Shown piece after piece: positions 41,367 to 50,974 of a stretch of DNA of 64,000 nt (positions are counted from its first letter, which is position 1; each line of letters begins with the position of its first letter). Below the pieces are notes generated by a model that worked only from the letters and a program-made list of their open reading frames with translations, ran no database searches and was not told where the DNA came from. Source of the stretch: Anaerolineaceae bacterium (GTDB lineage: Bacteria; Chloroflexota; Anaerolineae; Anaerolineales; Anaerolineaceae); NCBI GenBank assembly GCA_029265815.1, contig JAJUGU010000001.1, forward strand, positions 62,001 to 126,000, read 5' to 3'. The translations under genes were made by a program, and so were the position numbers.

Positions 41367-42941
41367 TTACCTCCAGATTAATTTTGTAACTGAGGAGTCT
41401 CCACTTATCTGTCGAATGGTAGAGGTGGAAGGGTTGGCAAGTAGGATATTCCCTTGAGCTATGAATGCGATCCATCTATCCTCTTCTGATTCACTTGAAG
41501 GAGACCAGGCAATGTATTGTGGGCTTAATCCCTGAATTCCTTCACCGGGATATAACTTGATCTGGTTTGAGCCGTCACGGTCCATAAGTTTCAAGTTGTA
41601 GCGGCTTGTTTCGCTTTGTTCAGGGATGATTGACGAAAGGAATCCGACTGAAAATCGACCCTGTTCATCAGTCGGTGAAAGCACCGGATAGCAGAACAAT
41701 CCACATCCCTCAGAAAGGGTGATTATTTTTCCTGAATCTGGCAGCAATGCCACAAGATCATATTGCGCTGCGTTAGGTGTGTTTTGTTTATATCCATCTG
41801 AATTCATTACTGTATAAATAATCTGGTTATTTTCAGACCAGCTTATACTCGGCACCCATGCCCAATCAGATTTCGGCTGATAAGGCGAAAAGTCAATCAA
41901 GGATTGCATTTCACCAGTCGAGTAATCGACCAATCCGATCGAATCGGGCCGAGAATAGGCTAACCGGCTGCCATCAGGTGACCATTGAAAAACTGTTCCC
42001 CACCAACCATATTGCCCGCCTGAGTTCGAATCCACGATGACTTTGTTGTTTAGCTTTTTACCGTTTTCATCAAAAGAATACATTTGAAGATCATTGTTAG
42101 CTTGCCAGCCTGGTGCGACAGAACGTGGTTCCACCGTCGAATATGTAAAGGTTTGGTTTTTCCCAGGAATCCATTCAGCGTAATGCACAACATTGCGTAT
42201 CTTAGTATCTATTGGCTCTGGATTGGTATCAGTAATATCCACGATCCAGAGGCTATTGATTACATCGGTATTACTTTCTTGAGGTGATCTCGAGAACAGC
42301 AGCCACTTTCTATCAGGAGAAAGGGTAAGGATTCGTCCATCCAAGTCACCAGTGGTCACTACTGCGCGGCGGTTGCCGGTATTATTTTCCATGATCCAAG
42401 CATTAGATGAGGATATGTAAACGATAATGCCAGATATTGAAACAGCAGTGTAAGGCGATTGAACGCCAATCATAACGATTTCAGGCTTGGATTGTTGGAT
42501 AATTTCGGTTTTTACAACAGTGCGCGATACTTCAATTCCATCCTCGAATACAATTCGGTAAGTAGTTTGTTGTAAACCGTTCACACCAGATTGAATTAGA
42601 ATTTTATGTCCTTCGGCGATCGATTCATTTTTTATCGTTTGCTGTTCAAAGGGAAGAACTGAATCTACGACCTCAAACTCCTCTTTTACTCTGATTATCT
42701 TTATTGTTTGACCATCGGAAAGAAGGGAAATTAAAGTTGGATCCGTACGATCAAGGGTATCCAGTTTAATATTTAGGTAATCTAAGGCCTGTGAGACTGT
42801 AGATCCCACAGGTACTTTATAAGAAACGGAATTGCCTGAATCTGTAACCCAGATAGTCAGTTCGTTCTGTTGACCAATCAGTGAGCAACCTGAAAGCATC
42901 AATAGAAAGGCAATGAGTAGGAGAATGTGTTTTTTAATCAA
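41367..42941 (-). CDS. Lipoprotein with G5 domain and TolB-like beta-propeller
   Basis: Protein of 524 aa. The signal peptide ends in the lipobox LSGC (Cys19), so it is a membrane-anchored exported lipoprotein. A ubiquitin-like DUF348 segment (about 28-75: [14 protein letters not shown]) and a G5 domain (about 90-160, with [13 protein letters not shown]) follow, as in Gram-positive cell-wall proteins. The rest is a WD40/TolB-like propeller with repeats such as [24 protein letters not shown] and [11 protein letters not shown]5 domains bind sugars such as GlcNAc. First gene of the lipoprotein-UXS-gtrA-uroD-rsmD row. Binding target unknown. Confidence 0.85.
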   Translation of the reverse strand: MIKKHILLLIAFLLMLSGCSLIGQQNELTIWVTDSGNSVSYKVPVGSTVSQALDYLNIKLDTLDRTDPTLISLLSDGQTIKIIRVKEEFEVVDSVLPFEQQTIKNESIAEGHKILIQSGVNGLQQTTYRIVFEDGIEVSRTVVKTEIIQQSKPEIVMIGVQSPYTAVSISGIIVYISSSNAWIMENNTGNRRAVVTTGDLDGRILTLSPDRKWLLFSRSPQESNTDVINSLWIVDITDTNPEPIDTKIRNVVHYAEWIPGKNQTFTYSTVEPRSVAPGWQANNDLQMYSFDENGKKLNNKVIVDSNSGGQYGWWGTVFQWSPDGSRLAYSRPDSIGLVDYSTGEMQSLIDFSPYQPKSDWAWVPSISWSENNQIIYTVMNSDGYKQNTPNAAQYDLVALLPDSGKIITLSEGCGLFCYPVLSPTDEQGRFSVGFLSSIIPEQSETSRYNLKLMDRDGSNQIKLYPGEGIQGLSPQYIAWSPSSESEEDRWIAFIAQGNILLANPSTSTIRQISGDSSVTKLIWR

Positions 42942-43007
42942 GGATCATTAACCGTTCAAAGTTCTCGATTATAATCATAATATCCTATTAAACTTGGTTA
43001 TTATAGC

Positions 43008-43574
43008 ATGACAGAATTGACACCGGAAAAAACTGATAACACAACTCTGGCGAGGATTGAAGCCATTCTTTTTGTGGCATCAAGCCCTATCACATCAAGC
43101 CAGATTGCTGAAACACTGGATCTGCCTACGAAAGAGGTTGAGCAAGGGCTGGAGCAGCTCGCTCAACTTTATTCTGGACGGGGGCTTGCAATTCAAAGTT
43201 ATGGCGGTAAATACCAGATGACTACTGCCGCAGAAATGGCCTCAGATGTGGAAAAGTTCCTTGGCCTGGAATTAACTACGCGATTAAGCCGGGCTGCGAT
43301 CGAGACGATGGCTATAATAGCTTACCGGCAGCCAATTACACGCCCAGGGATCGATGCTATTCGCGGGGTTAGCAGTGACGGTGTCATAAAAAGTCTGCTC
43401 TCACGCGGATTAATTCAGGAAGTTGGCAGAGCGGATGGACCAGGCCGGCCGATCCTTTTTTCAACCACAGTTGATTTTCTACAACATTTTGGGTTGAACT
43501 CTCTCGATCAGCTTCCACCTTATGAAACGGAAGAGATGGAAAATCAACCTAAGAATGGTCTATTAAAGGATTAA
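43008..43574 (+). CDS. scpB: Segregation and condensation protein B
   Basis: Protein of 188 aa with two winged-helix domains. ARIEAILFVASSPITSSQIAE, then GKYQMTTA and AIIAYRQPITRPGIDAIRGV with LLSRGLIQEVGR, match ScpB. It works with ScpA and SMC in chromosome condensation; scpA is not in this window. Its ATG has no visible ribosome site and lies in an AT-rich region shared with the divergent lipoprotein gene. The pseudouridine synthase gene follows after 2 nt, the usual scpB-rluB order. Confidence 0.94.
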   Translation: MTELTPEKTDNTTLARIEAILFVASSPITSSQIAETLDLPTKEVEQGLEQLAQLYSGRGLAIQSYGGKYQMTTAAEMASDVEKFLGLELTTRLSRAAIETMAIIAYRQPITRPGIDAIRGVSSDGVIKSLLSRGLIQEVGRADGPGRPILFSTTVDFLQHFGLNSLDQLPPYETEEMENQPKNGLLKD

Positions 43575-43576
43575 AT

Positions 43577-44341
43577 ATGTCTGAGGAGCGGATTCAAAAG
43601 ATACTTGCCCAGGCGGGGTTGGGTTCAAGAAGATCATGCGAAGAGCTGATCGAACAGGGACGCGTTGTTGTTAATGGTAAAAAGGCTGTTATAGGACAAA
43701 AAGCTGACGCTTCGGTTGATAAAATCTTTGTTGACGGAATTTTGATTCCACAAATTAAGAGTTATCGTTACGTAGCTTTTTATAAACCTCGCTTTGTGCT
43801 TTGCGACAGGGTTGAAGGTGATAAACGGCGAACAGTATTCGATCTGGTGGATGGGGGACAAGAATTGGATGTTGTTGGGCGTTTGGATTATGAAAGTGAA
43901 GGACTCGTTCTGTTAACAAATGATGGTGATTTGCTCAACAAACTGACGCATCCACGATATCAACATGAAAAAGAATACCGTGTATTGGTTTCCACTCACC
44001 CAGATGAAAAGCAGCTTGAAATATGGAGGAGAGGGGTTGTTTTGGAGGATGGACATCGGACTTCGCCAGCGCAGGTGAACATTGAAAGGATGTCTGGTAA
44101 AGGTGCATGGATTCGCATCGTTCTCAAAGAAGGACATAAAAGGCAAATACGTGAAATGGCAAAGCTGACTGGCCTGTTTGTCGTAAAATTGATGCGCATA
44201 CGTATAGGCAGCCTCACCTTAGGCTCGATGAAACCAGGAGAATTTCGTAATTTATCGGATGATGAAGTTAAACGGTTAAAATCTCTTCAAGATCCACAAA
44301 AAACCCTCATAAAACATACCATAAAGAAAAAGGGAGGCTGA
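43577..44341 (+). CDS. rluB: RluB/RsuA-family rRNA pseudouridine synthase
   Basis: Protein of 254 aa. An N-terminal S4 RNA-binding domain (RIQKILAQAGLGSRRSCEELI, 5-25) precedes a pseudouridine synthase domain with catalytic D104 in VVGRLDYESEGLVLLTNDG and EKEYRVLV. It converts a uridine in 23S rRNA (RluB) or a similar site; the exact position is inferred from the scpB neighbourhood. AAAGGA lies before the ATG. The C-terminus ends in a Lys-rich tail. The stop codon lies inside a hairpin that probably ends transcription. Confidence 0.93.
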   Translation: MSEERIQKILAQAGLGSRRSCEELIEQGRVVVNGKKAVIGQKADASVDKIFVDGILIPQIKSYRYVAFYKPRFVLCDRVEGDKRRTVFDLVDGGQELDVVGRLDYESEGLVLLTNDGDLLNKLTHPRYQHEKEYRVLVSTHPDEKQLEIWRRGVVLEDGHRTSPAQVNIERMSGKGAWIRIVLKEGHKRQIREMAKLTGLFVVKLMRIRIGSLTLGSMKPGEFRNLSDDEVKRLKSLQDPQKTLIKHTIKKKGG

Positions 44342-44360
44342 TGAAGCCGCCCTTTTTCTT
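44324..44360. terminator. Bidirectional hairpin overlapping the rluB stop codon
   Basis: An 11-bp outer stem aagaaaaaggg/ccctttttctt, one mismatch and an inner ggct/agcc stem with a 5-nt loop. The TGA of rluB is in it, and the gene on the other strand stops 2 nt beyond it. A/T-rich outer arms give a U-rich 3' side for both strands. Confidence 0.75.
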
Positions 44361-44361
44361 A

Positions 44362-45057
44362 CTAACCATAAATCTTTGTTTCGATCTGTTTTACCGTATC
44401 CAATGAAAACGGTTTTTCTTTTGATTTTTTCCGCAGGTATTCTTTCAGTTTTGGTGCCATAACTGCAGGAAATGGAGATTCCTCAGCTTCGAGAGTGGCT
44501 TTTGAATTGGTAAAAACCAGAATCGGTTCAGGTTCAAAAGGCGCAATATCGATTTCTTTCTTGGTAAGGAACCTAGTGGCGTCATCAATCGTATACTTGA
44601 TTTCGTTTTCAGGACGGCCGATGTTCTCGCCACCAAATGTCTTGAGGAAGAAACTACCACCTTTTTGGCGCCAACGTTTCTTTGTTGCATCGTAAATAAT
44701 CGTTCCCGCCTGGTTCATGGGTACAAGACAGATGACACCAGCAGGACCAATTAAGAGGTGAGAAACCGGGGTAACGTAATGATAAAGAGTGTATTTGTCG
44801 TCTAATCCCTTTAAAGCACTGGAAAGCAATTCATCTGGTCTGGGTGATTTACCCCATTTTGACATGTAATAGTTACCTACCTGGAACAGGAGGAAACCAA
44901 TGATCAATGCGCCGAATGTGTAGGGCAGGTATGATCCATCTTTGTCTGTAAACGAGAAATACATGCCAATACCAAGGATAACGATGCTGACCAGAGAACT
45001 GATATTGCCAATCTTACCATTGCGTTTGATTAGTTTTTCGTTCGAAATGATTTTCAT
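44362..45057 (-). CDS. Membrane protein with NERD-like domain
   Basis: Protein of 231 aa. Two hydrophobic helices (about 18-36 and 44-64) are followed by a cytoplasmic region (about 70-200) with KGLDDKYTLYHYVTPVSHLLIGPAGVICLVP, which resembles the start of nuclease-related (NERD) domains. Downstream, WRQKGGSFFLKTFGGENIGRPENE also fits that kind of protein. Nuclease residues cannot be confirmed by eye. It follows plsX by 22 nt on the same strand. Function unknown. Confidence 0.72.
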   Translation of the reverse strand: MKIISNEKLIKRNGKIGNISSLVSIVILGIGMYFSFTDKDGSYLPYTFGALIIGFLLFQVGNYYMSKWGKSPRPDELLSSALKGLDDKYTLYHYVTPVSHLLIGPAGVICLVPMNQAGTIIYDATKKRWRQKGGSFFLKTFGGENIGRPENEIKYTIDDATRFLTKKEIDIAPFEPEPILVFTNSKATLEAEESPFPAVMAPKLKEYLRKKSKEKPFSLDTVKQIETKIYG

Positions 45058-45079
45058 GCTTTTCCTTTACAGATGAAAA

Positions 45080-46072
45080 CTAGGGAAGGCGGGATTGAAT
45101 TTCGTCTTTCATGGCTGACATAAATCCCGACTTAATCGTACTTCTTGCTAATTTTACAGCCGAAACAAGTGCGCGAGCGTCTGAGCGGCCATGACCGACA
45201 AATACCAGTCCATTGACGCCAAGTAGAATCGCTGCACCCGTTTCCGATGGGTCCATCATCTTCTTTAGACCGACAAATGCAGGTTTGGCCAGAAGATAAC
45301 CGATTTTACTTAAGAAGCGTGATGAAATGTTGACCTTAAGCAAATCAGTGATCATTTTTCCTACTGCTTCACTGGTTTTCAAGAATACATTACCAGAGAA
45401 ACCATCGGTAACAACACAATTGACCTTGCCGGCATAGATTTCCTTGGGTTCGATGTTGCCATAAAAGTTCAAACCACTTGATTCAAGGATTGGATACGCA
45501 TCTTTAACAAGTTGGTTTCCTTTGCCTGATTCTTCACCATTTGACAACAAACCAACAGATGGTGATGACAAATTAAACACTTTGCCGGCATAAACGCTTC
45601 CCATAACTGCAAATTCGAGCAAAAAATCCGGACGGCAATCCGCGTTAGCGCCAGTATCCATAAAAACACACTTACCCGTTTTTACCGGGATGATCGCAGC
45701 CAGTGCAGGCCGAGAAATTTTTGGCAAGCGGTCAAGAATTTTTATGGCATTAAAGAAAGCAGCGCCGGTATTTCCAGCAGTTACAAAAGCTTCAGCTTTG
45801 TTCTCTTTCACAAGTGATAACCCGATAGCCATGGAATTATTGGGTTTCTTTCGAAATGATTCCACTGGTTTGTCGGTCATTTCGACGATATCGGGGGCGT
45901 CAACGATATCCAATGTTTTAGAGTCGATATTTAATTCCTTACATTTGTTCTCAATGAGTTCTTTTTTTCCAACCAATAAAACCGGCTCACCCAATCGATT
46001 TAATTCAACTGCAGCTAAAATTTCTGGTACCGGAAATTCATCACTACCCATTGCATCTAAGACGATTGACAT
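45080..46072 (-). CDS. plsX: Phosphate acyltransferase PlsX
   Basis: Protein of 330 aa that makes acyl phosphate from acyl-ACP for phosphatidic acid synthesis with PlsY. It has IVLDAMGSDEFPVPEI, VTAGNTGAAFFNAI, FMDTGANADCRPDFL, GLLSNGEESGKGNQLV and VVTDGFSGNVFLKTSE, all PlsX signatures. AGAAGGAG precedes the ATG. In Gram-positives plsX is near fapR, fabD and recG; here it stands apart from them. Works with the FakA/FakB route at 15.5-18.0 kb, which supplies acyl phosphate from exogenous fatty acids. Confidence 0.96.
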   Translation of the reverse strand: MSIVLDAMGSDEFPVPEILAAVELNRLGEPVLLVGKKELIENKCKELNIDSKTLDIVDAPDIVEMTDKPVESFRKKPNNSMAIGLSLVKENKAEAFVTAGNTGAAFFNAIKILDRLPKISRPALAAIIPVKTGKCVFMDTGANADCRPDFLLEFAVMGSVYAGKVFNLSSPSVGLLSNGEESGKGNQLVKDAYPILESSGLNFYGNIEPKEIYAGKVNCVVTDGFSGNVFLKTSEAVGKMITDLLKVNISSRFLSKIGYLLAKPAFVGLKKMMDPSETGAAILLGVNGLVFVGHGRSDARALVSAVKLARSTIKSGFMSAMKDEIQSRLP

Positions 46073-46115
46073 ATAATTTTCTCCTTCTAAAATCCTATCT
46101 ATCAGGGCAATTTGC

Positions 46116-46143
46116 TTGACATCCTAAAATGCTCGGTTATAAT
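46116..46143 (+). promoter_or_regulatory. Consensus sigma-70-type promoter of tRNA-Leu
   Basis: A perfect TTGACA (46116-46121), a 16-nt spacer and a perfect TATAAT (46138-46143) lie 12 nt before the tRNA. The start of transcription would be about 5-7 nt before the mature 5' end. It is the best promoter in the window. Confidence 0.85.
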
Positions 46144-46155
46144 AAGCAAGTTATT

Positions 46156-46237
46156 GCGCTGGTGCTGGAATTGGCAGACAGGCATGGTTGAGGGCCATGT
46201 GCCGCAAGGCGTGTGGGTTCAACTCCCACCCAGCGCA
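46156..46237 (+). tRNA. tRNA-Leu (anticodon GAG)
   Basis: The 82-nt gene folds into a class II tRNA. The acceptor stem is GCGCTGG/CCAGCGC, the anticodon arm catgg-TTGAGGG-ccatg gives anticodon GAG at 46190-46192 (reads CUC and CUU), the variable arm is TGCC-GCAA-GGCG, and the T arm is gtggg-TTCAACT-cccac. The discriminator is A at 46237, and CCA is not encoded (CTA follows). The long variable arm plus A73 fits leucine. It has its own promoter and terminator and stands opposite plsX and the polyprenyl synthase gene. Confidence 0.96.
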
Positions 46238-46242
46238 CTAGC

Positions 46243-46265
46243 AAAGCCGCTTGAGCGGCTTTTTG
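46243..46265 (+). terminator. Terminator of tRNA-Leu
   Basis: Stem aaagccgc/gcggcttt (46243-46250 with 46255-46262) with a TTGA loop and a T5 run. It starts 6 nt after the tRNA and precedes the convergent polyprenyl synthase gene. Confidence 0.88.
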
Positions 46266-46281
46266 GTTTTAAAGTACTGAT

Positions 46282-47253
46282 TTATTTCTTACGTGACACA
46301 ATATACTGCGTTATTTCCAACAAGGAATCACGTTCTGGAGAATCTGCCAGTTCCAATAAACATTCACGAGCACGACCAATAAAATTCTCGGCTTCCTGTT
46401 GTGCCCTCGTCATCGCATCACTGGCGGCTACCATTTCAACCAATTGCTGTATCTCGGTTTCATCATGGATGGTTTTTCCTTCAATGATCGTTTGGATGAG
46501 CGAATTGTGTGGATTAGACTCGATGTAGTAAATCATCGGAAGAGTGATCAATCCCTGTCGCAGGTCTCCACCGACTGGTTTACCAACGGTGGTTTGATCT
46601 CCTACGTAATCGAGAATGTCATCAACAATCTGAAAAGCCATTCCTAACTCATATCCAAATTTCCGCAGTAATTCCGTATGGTATTCGTCGACTTTACTGA
46701 TAATTGCTGCAGCATGAGTGGATGTTTCAAAAAGGGATGCTGTCTTGGCATAAATACGCTGGTAATAGTCATTAATGTTAATTGAGCAGCGGCTGGTAAA
46801 TAATTGATTAACTTCACCATTGACTATGGTCATCAGTGTTCGTGAAAACAAATCCATTACTTCAAGAGAGTTTGTGCGCGTTGCCATGTTTGCGGCTGAT
46901 GCAAATACGAAATCACCGGTTAAAACAGTTGCAGCTGGAGACCATTTAGCATTCAGTGTTGGAACGCCACGTCGAAGAATGGAACCGTCAATTAAATCAT
47001 CATGGATTAATGTGGCTGTGTGAAGGAGTTCTATTGACGTGGCAAGTGGAATGAGTAAATCGAATTTGGCATCTAAAAGACTGCCGATGAGCAGGATAAT
47101 CGTTGGCCTTATGCGCTTTCCGCCAGATGAAAGAATCACTGATAAAGCAGCTTTTAAATCAGGATGATAGTCTTCAGCCTGTGAAAGCATCATTTTTTCG
47201 ACTGTATCGAGGCCTTGTTGAATTATGGGTAAAGTAGTAAGTGATGTTACCAA
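46282..47253 (-). CDS. Polyprenyl diphosphate synthase
   Basis: Protein of 323 aa. The first Asp-rich motif is D85-D-L-I-D89 in TLIHDDLIDGS and the second is FQIVDDILDY; GGKRIRP is the allylic diphosphate site. Small residues (Ala80, Thr81) at -5 and -4 before the first motif favour a long product (heptaprenyl to decaprenyl) for quinone or lipid-carrier synthesis. It resembles heptaprenyl synthase component II and octaprenyl synthase. It follows tatD by one base on the same strand and so is likely co-transcribed with the phosphohexomutase and tatD genes. Confidence 0.92.
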   Translation of the reverse strand: MVTSLTTLPIIQQGLDTVEKMMLSQAEDYHPDLKAALSVILSSGGKRIRPTIILLIGSLLDAKFDLLIPLATSIELLHTATLIHDDLIDGSILRRGVPTLNAKWSPAATVLTGDFVFASAANMATRTNSLEVMDLFSRTLMTIVNGEVNQLFTSRCSININDYYQRIYAKTASLFETSTHAAAIISKVDEYHTELLRKFGYELGMAFQIVDDILDYVGDQTTVGKPVGGDLRQGLITLPMIYYIESNPHNSLIQTIIEGKTIHDETEIQQLVEMVAASDAMTRAQQEAENFIGRARECLLELADSPERDSLLEITQYIVSRKK

Positions 47254-47254
47254 T

Positions 47255-48040
47255 TTAGTTATCCCAATTAAAGAGTGTATGAACGTTTCTGCTGGTTACT
47301 TCTGCCACAATATTAATCGAACAGCCTTGTAATTCGGCAATTCGGTTCGCGATTATTGGAATATATGCCGGTTCATTCCGTTCACCGCGATGTTTTTGAG
47401 GTGAAAGGAAAGGCGCATCAGTTTCCAGTGCAATATTTGACAGACTTATTTTACTAAAAACTTGATGTTTTGTTTTGGCATTTTTATAAGTAACTGGTCC
47501 GCCTGCGCCGAGAAGAAAGCCAAGTTGCGTAAGTTGACATGCCTCTTCAAAACCACCTTCGAAGGCGTGAAATATACCTGCGCAAGATATTGCTGAGTTT
47601 TGTTCGCGCCATCGCATTATGATCTGGGTCAATGGTACCAGGGCTTGGCGGCTATGAATTAGAATCGGCAGGTTTATACTCGATGCGACATCTAGCATTT
47701 TTTGGAAGATCTGAAGTTGCTTTTCTTGGTTGTCGGTGCGGTGATAAAAATCGAGTCCGATTTCACCTATCGCCACGACCTTTGGATGATGAGCGAGGGA
47801 AATAATCTCTGAAGCCTGATCTTCAGAAAAATTGTCGACTTCACCGGGATATACGCCAACAGCGGCATATATTGATTGATATTTTTCTGCCAACAGTACG
47901 GCTTTACGACTTGACGCGACATCCAGGCCGGGAACGATCATTCTATAAACGCCCTGGTCTATAGCATGTTGGATGACAGCGTCAAGATCCTTGTCGAAAG
48001 ATGAATAATTCAGGTGGCAATGAGTATCAATAAATAACAC
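47255..48040 (-). CDS. TatD-family metal-dependent hydrolase
   Basis: Protein of 261 aa. The metal motif DTHCHL (H7, H9), then GEIGLDFYH, ILIHSRQA, FHAFEGG and LETDAPFLSP are the five TatD signature blocks. TatD proteins are DNases (3'-5' exonuclease and AP activity shown for some) and are broadly conserved. It sits between the phosphohexomutase gene (2-nt gap) and the polyprenyl synthase gene (1-nt gap), so all three share a transcript. D-aminoacyl-tRNA deacylase is an alternative annotation, less likely. Confidence 0.93.
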   Translation of the reverse strand: MLFIDTHCHLNYSSFDKDLDAVIQHAIDQGVYRMIVPGLDVASSRKAVLLAEKYQSIYAAVGVYPGEVDNFSEDQASEIISLAHHPKVVAIGEIGLDFYHRTDNQEKQLQIFQKMLDVASSINLPILIHSRQALVPLTQIIMRWREQNSAISCAGIFHAFEGGFEEACQLTQLGFLLGAGGPVTYKNAKTKHQVFSKISLSNIALETDAPFLSPQKHRGERNEPAYIPIIANRIAELQGCSINIVAEVTSRNVHTLFNWDN

Positions 48041-48042
48041 GC

Positions 48043-49464
48043 CTATGCCAATCCGGCTATCTTTTGCCCATCTCTAAGGATATTCTTAACATTGTCTTTG
48101 TGTGTTGTTTCGCAGTAGACACGCATAATTGGTTCTGTACCTGAGAAACGGATTAACATCCAACCGCCATCTTCAAGCAAGAATTTATATCCATCTAGAG
48201 TATTTAACCCTTCAACTTTAAGTCCGCCTATAGTGGCAGGGTTGGCGTTCAATATCATCTGTTCGCGTGACTTGCGATCTCCTGAGAAAGGCGTGTCGAT
48301 ACGGTCGTAATAATGTGGTCCAACCTTTTCGAAAAGCAGCGCTAATAGTTCGGAAGGTTTTTTATTTAATTTCACCATGAAATCTAAAATGTAAAGTCCC
48401 GCCAGGATTCCATCTCGTTCTGGTACGTTACCCTTGAAGGCATACCCGCCGGATTCTTCGCCGCCAATCATAGCATCAGTTTCAAGCATCTTGGGAGCAA
48501 CATATTTGAAACCAACACCTGTTTCATAAACTGGCACATCATAGAGTTTTCCCAGCTTATTCAACATGCTGGTAGTGGAAAGCGTCTTAACAATCGGACC
48601 GCGTTCTTTCCGGATTTCGAGGAAGTAATACGCGAGTAAACCAAATACCTGAAGTTGGTTAATGAAAACGCCTTTTTCGTCACCCACACCTGCACGGTCA
48701 GCATCACCATCTGTGATTAATAAAATGTCACCACCTTTCTCAACTACAGTTCGCAGGCCAACGTTAATATTGGGTTGGATCGGTTCCGGGCGTGCCATTT
48801 CAGGAAAAATTGGATTGCGTTCATTGTGGATTTCGATGACCTGGGTTTTTCCACCTGTTAGTAATCTTGAGAACCAACCGGCACCATTTCCCCACATCGC
48901 ATCAACAATCACTTTGAACCCCGCATTTTTGATGGGTTCAAGGTCGATTAAATCCTTTAGATGTTCAATGTAATTGATCGACGCATCGAAAATTTGTACC
49001 ATACCCTTATCCTCTGCTTCGTTAAAGGGCAAGCGTCGAACTGATTCTTCTGTTTCTGGTATTAAGCTTTCGATCTCTTTGAGGCCAGCAGGATCAATCG
49101 CTCCACCAAATTCATTGCGTACTTTATAACCATTATCAGCGGGAGGATTATGTGAAGCAGTAATATTCACTGCACCCGCAGCTTTTTTGTCAACCACTGC
49201 ATAAGCAATGACCGGAGTAGGGGTAGCTCCGTTGGTTAGATAGACGTTAATGCCATTTCCGGTTAATACCTCAGCAGCTGCTCTGGCAAAATTTTCTGAT
49301 AAGAAACGTTTGTCATGCCCAATAACAATCCATTGACCTTTTTTTCCGTGGTTGATCAAGTAGTCTGCAAAACCTTGCGTGCAGCGGCGGACATTAGCAA
49401 AAGTATAATCTTCAGCGATCGAACCACGCCAACCATCCGTTCCGAATATTATTTTTTGAGACAT
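48043..49464 (-). CDS. Phosphoglucomutase/phosphomannomutase family
   Basis: Alpha-D-phosphohexomutase of 473 aa. The phosphoserine loop TASHNPP has S104, the metal loop is [11 protein letters not shown], the sugar-binding loop is GEESGGYAF and the phosphate-binding loop is [12 protein letters not shown]. It interconverts hexose 1- and 6-phosphates, so it can supply nucleotide-sugar precursors. Glucose versus mannose preference cannot be read from it; the GEESGG sugar loop suits both. The ATG at 49462-49464 is preferred to a GTG two codons upstream because GGAG lies 5 nt before it. First gene of the mutase-tatD-polyprenyl synthase unit. Confidence 0.93.
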   Translation of the reverse strand: MSQKIIFGTDGWRGSIAEDYTFANVRRCTQGFADYLINHGKKGQWIVIGHDKRFLSENFARAAAEVLTGNGINVYLTNGATPTPVIAYAVVDKKAAGAVNITASHNPPADNGYKVRNEFGGAIDPAGLKEIESLIPETEESVRRLPFNEAEDKGMVQIFDASINYIEHLKDLIDLEPIKNAGFKVIVDAMWGNGAGWFSRLLTGGKTQVIEIHNERNPIFPEMARPEPIQPNINVGLRTVVEKGGDILLITDGDADRAGVGDEKGVFINQLQVFGLLAYYFLEIRKERGPIVKTLSTTSMLNKLGKLYDVPVYETGVGFKYVAPKMLETDAMIGGEESGGYAFKGNVPERDGILAGLYILDFMVKLNKKPSELLALLFEKVGPHYYDRIDTPFSGDRKSREQMILNANPATIGGLKVEGLNTLDGYKFLLEDGGWMLIRFSGTEPIMRVYCETTHKDNVKNILRDGQKIAGLA

Positions 49465-49613
49465 GATCACTCCATGATAATTAAAAATTAGTCGAATAAT
49501 TATATCAGTCTTTACTTTACCATAATCAAAGGGTGAAGTATCATGCGTGCTATAATGATTCCTTGCTGGCTGTACGACATTGTGCTCGCAATTTATGTAA
49601 AGTGAAGGAAAAA

Positions 49614-50693
49614 ATGGAAGTTGTTATAGCAATGAGCGGAGGTGTAGATAGTTCGGTAGCAGCAGCGTTGCTGCTGGAACGCGGATATACTGTGAGAGGC
49701 ATGATGCTGCGGTTATGGAATAGTGATCTGGATGTGACGTTTAGAAATACAAATCTGCAGAACGCTATTGACTGCACGCGTCAGGTTGCAGAGAAACTAA
49801 GAATTCCATTTGAAGTGGTCGATGCAATTGAACCTTTCAGAGAGAAAATTGTTAAATATTTCATAGAATCACATCGTGCTGGGTGTACACCAAATCCCTG
49901 TTTTGTCTGTAATCGTGTGATTAAATGGGGGCTGCTAATGGACGCTGCACTTCAAAAGGGGGCAGACCTGCTGGCAACCGGTCATTATGCGCGTGTGAAA
50001 CGCAACGCAATGGGAAAAGTTGAGTTGCATAAGGGGATTGATATCACCAAAGATCAATCTTACATACTGGCAGGATTAACGCAAGATCAATTATCACGTG
50101 CAATTTTACCTCTGGGAGACTTAACCAAAGTTGAAGTGAGAAAAATTGCGCATAGGTATAATTTCGATAATTTTAATCAACCTGATTCACAGGATTTGTG
50201 CTTTTTAGGTGAAATGGATCAGACATTATTTTTATCAAGGTATGCACCCGATAGTCAGATTTCGGGAGAGATCAGAACCATTCAGGGAAAAAAGGTTGGG
50301 CTCCATAACGGATTATCCAACTACACCATTGGGCAACGTAAAGGTTTAGGTTCTGGATTTAAAGAACCACTCTATGTAATTGAAAAAGACGTTGAGACCA
50401 ACTCTTTGATTGTAGGTGTGAAAAAGGAGTTGGGTGTTATAAAGATCGATATTGAAGATATTAATTGGATAGAAGGCGAAGCTCCATCTACTCCATTACA
50501 ATGTGGAATAAAAATCAGATACAAGGCAAAACCTGTTCAGGGAATCGTGAGTAAGAATGCGGAAGATAAATACTCAATCGTTTTCGATGAAAAAATCCGG
50601 GATGCAACGCCAGGTCAGTTTGCAGTATTCTACGATGGTGATCAGGTTGTAGGAAGCGGCGTAATCAAAAAAACATACAGGGAGAATGTATGA
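49614..50693 (+). CDS. mnmA: tRNA-specific 2-thiouridylase MnmA
   Basis: Protein of 359 aa that makes 2-thiouridine at wobble U34 of tRNA for Lys, Glu and Gln. The ATP loop is [11 protein letters not shown] (6-16). Catalytic C99 in [15 protein letters not shown] and C196 in QDLCFLG have the usual 97-residue spacing, and an extra C96 is present. [11 protein letters not shown] and the C-terminal beta-barrel follow. The ATG at 49614 lies 5 nt after AAGGA; longer frames are rejected. A 4-nt overlap joins it to the small membrane protein gene and so to trmI. Confidence 0.96.
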   Translation: MEVVIAMSGGVDSSVAAALLLERGYTVRGMMLRLWNSDLDVTFRNTNLQNAIDCTRQVAEKLRIPFEVVDAIEPFREKIVKYFIESHRAGCTPNPCFVCNRVIKWGLLMDAALQKGADLLATGHYARVKRNAMGKVELHKGIDITKDQSYILAGLTQDQLSRAILPLGDLTKVEVRKIAHRYNFDNFNQPDSQDLCFLGEMDQTLFLSRYAPDSQISGEIRTIQGKKVGLHNGLSNYTIGQRKGLGSGFKEPLYVIEKDVETNSLIVGVKKELGVIKIDIEDINWIEGEAPSTPLQCGIKIRYKAKPVQGIVSKNAEDKYSIVFDEKIRDATPGQFAVFYDGDQVVGSGVIKKTYRENV

Positions 50694-50974
50694 CACTGGC
50701 CAGTATCTTTTTAGGAACTGTGATCGCATCAATATTTGGCTGCGCATTTCATTTCTGGCGCGGGGGCGGGCTAAAATGGCTAATTTTGTTCAATGTATTC
50801 GCCTGGATCGGATTTTGGACAGGACATGTGATTGGTTCATTGTTTGGGATTCGATTTATTCGATTAGGCGCAATCAATTTAGGGTCTGCTATGATTGGTA
50901 CGTTGATTATCCTATTCCTCGGCTACTGGCTTAGCATGGCCAGCCAGGAATATGGGAAAGAAAGGCGCAAATGA
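50690..50974 (+). CDS. Small membrane protein of unknown function between mnmA and trmI
   Basis: Protein of 94 aa with three or four membrane segments (about 3-22, 28-46, 50-62 and 65-82), rich in Gly and Phe, ending in a basic tail. No family is recognised; a remote resemblance to GlsB/YeaQ-type small membrane proteins is possible. It overlaps mnmA (ATGA, 50690-50693) and trmI (ATGA, 50971-50974), so it is translated with both. A role for it in tRNA modification is not evident. Confidence 0.82.
   Translation: MTLASIFLGTVIASIFGCAFHFWRGGGLKWLILFNVFAWIGFWTGHVIGSLFGIRFIRLGAINLGSAMIGTLIILFLGYWLSMASQEYGKERRK

Noticed and set aside
46112-46528. Plus-strand open frame running through the tRNA-Leu gene into the polyprenyl synthase
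   Set aside because: It crosses a tRNA with its own promoter and terminator, then a real gene on the other strand.
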